DNA of 64,000 nucleotides, taken from Bactericera cockerelli. Its lineage: Eukaryota; Arthropoda; Insecta; Hemiptera; Triozidae. Both the position numbers and the translations under genes were made by a program. Numbering within the stretch: the first letter of the stretch is position 1; every line of letters begins with the position of its first letter. Positions 63,481-64,000 of the stretch are shown piece after piece. The notes beneath the pieces are model-generated. The model was not told the DNA's origin. It saw only the letters and a program-made list of their open reading frames with translations, and did no database searches. Location: positions 21,633,176-21,697,175 of the forward strand of contig CM044963.1 of assembly GCA_024516035.1 (NCBI GenBank), given 5' to 3'.

Positions 63481-64000
63481 AAACCTGATAATACTCTATA
63501 TCTCTTGAATACAAATGTGCTCACAATCTACCCCATGCCATACACTGCAGCTACTGGTAGCAATTTATGTCATACAGGGTTACCCAATTTCAGCAGTAGC
63601 TGAAATTGGGTTCTATTCATGATGGTTACGAAAATGATCTCGACGATCCTGTATATTTTATTCATCATAAATTTAGTCCCAATAAAGTTTTATTTATATT
63701 TTTTTAAGTTGGTTTGATATTATAGGTTAGGAAATGATCCTGTAATAAAAAGATGTAATATTTCTACTTTACAAAATTCTAATATTCAAAATAAAGTTCT
63801 TTAAACTTGAAAGAGTGAATGCTAGTTTTAGGCAATCAGACGAAAGCTTTCAGAAATTACTTGAAAATAATCAATAAATAATATTTTAAATATACCTAAT
63901 GGACTTTTGTGGAATATTATTTGAATTCATTTACTTGTAATTTTTATGAAAAAAAAATCATTTTTTAAATAAAATACGAAACTTTTGGAAATAATAATTA
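63481..64000. other. AT-rich end of window
   Basis: Holds a 13-bp perfect hairpin (63582-63594 / 63599-63611, ACCCAATTTCAGC, loop agta). Otherwise nothing recognised. Confidence 0.45.

Noticed and set aside
58160..63482. Ser/Leu/Phe-rich and Arg/Glu-rich frames up to 224 codons
   Set aside because: They are translations of (CT)n/(GA)n tracts, open in several frames at once, with no domain.

Overview
The window looks like repeat-dense animal nuclear DNA, most probably from an arthropod. It is AT-rich, genes are split by GT-AG introns, and it holds Ty3/gypsy, BEL/Pao, Helitron, hAT and mariner-like elements, a restriction-like-endonuclease non-LTR retrotransposon, and at least five tRNA-like SINE families plus one 5S-rRNA-derived SINE. 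Long (CT)n/(GA)n tracts and the element mix fit an insect, possibly a hemipteran, but the species cannot be fixed from the sequence. A 100-base N run at 21401-21500 marks an assembly gap. About 35.25-43.45 kb is badly corrupted: letters are repeatedly overwritten by their neighbours.

Layout. 0-9 kb: repeats only, with a cluster of a GTAACGTTCATGAC motif, SINEs, decayed C-terminal fragments of a non-LTR element and C-rich minisatellites. 9.27-12.15 kb (minus): one nearly complete non-LTR retrotransposon with a C2H2 finger, reverse transcriptase and restriction-like endonuclease, broken by one frameshift. 12.3-14.1 kb: SINEs and a short Helitron. 14.77-19.0 kb: an apparently intact CsRn1-like Ty3/gypsy element with identical 140-bp LTRs. 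19.65-21.4 kb: start of a BEL/Pao element running into the gap.

21.86-45.67 kb (plus): a tandem family of three related multi-exon genes. Copy 1 (exons 2-7, 21.86-27.65 kb) is open throughout. Copy 2 (exons 1-5, 29.99-34.97 kb) has a signal-peptide exon and a one-base frameshift. Copy 3 (39.92-45.67 kb) lies largely in the corrupted stretch. The predicted proteins are secreted. A conserved Cys, a His-Val-Ala-Gly and an Asp-Pro-Gly, in that order, resemble the Cys-His-Asp layout of arylamine N-acetyltransferase/transglutaminase-like folds. Both a splice donor (exon 4) and a splice acceptor (exon 6) of copy 1 lie in tandem repeats that multiply the splice site.

46.2-48.4 kb (minus): two exons of a membrane (renal-type) dipeptidase, each with a disabling change. 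50.15-53.55 kb (minus): a decayed Helitron helicase split by a 1,156-bp hAT-type insertion with a perfect 8-bp target duplication. 54.18-55.07 kb: a long-armed foldback element. 55.3-64 kb: SINE and LINE tails, small tandem repeats and several kilobases of pyrimidine/purine microsatellite with no supported gene.

Host genes are few: the secreted family, the dipeptidase exons and one possible 45-aa terminal exon at 27.97-28.10 kb. Everything else supported is mobile or repetitive DNA, often nested (SINE in SINE, SINE in MITE, Helitron in SINE, hAT in Helitron).
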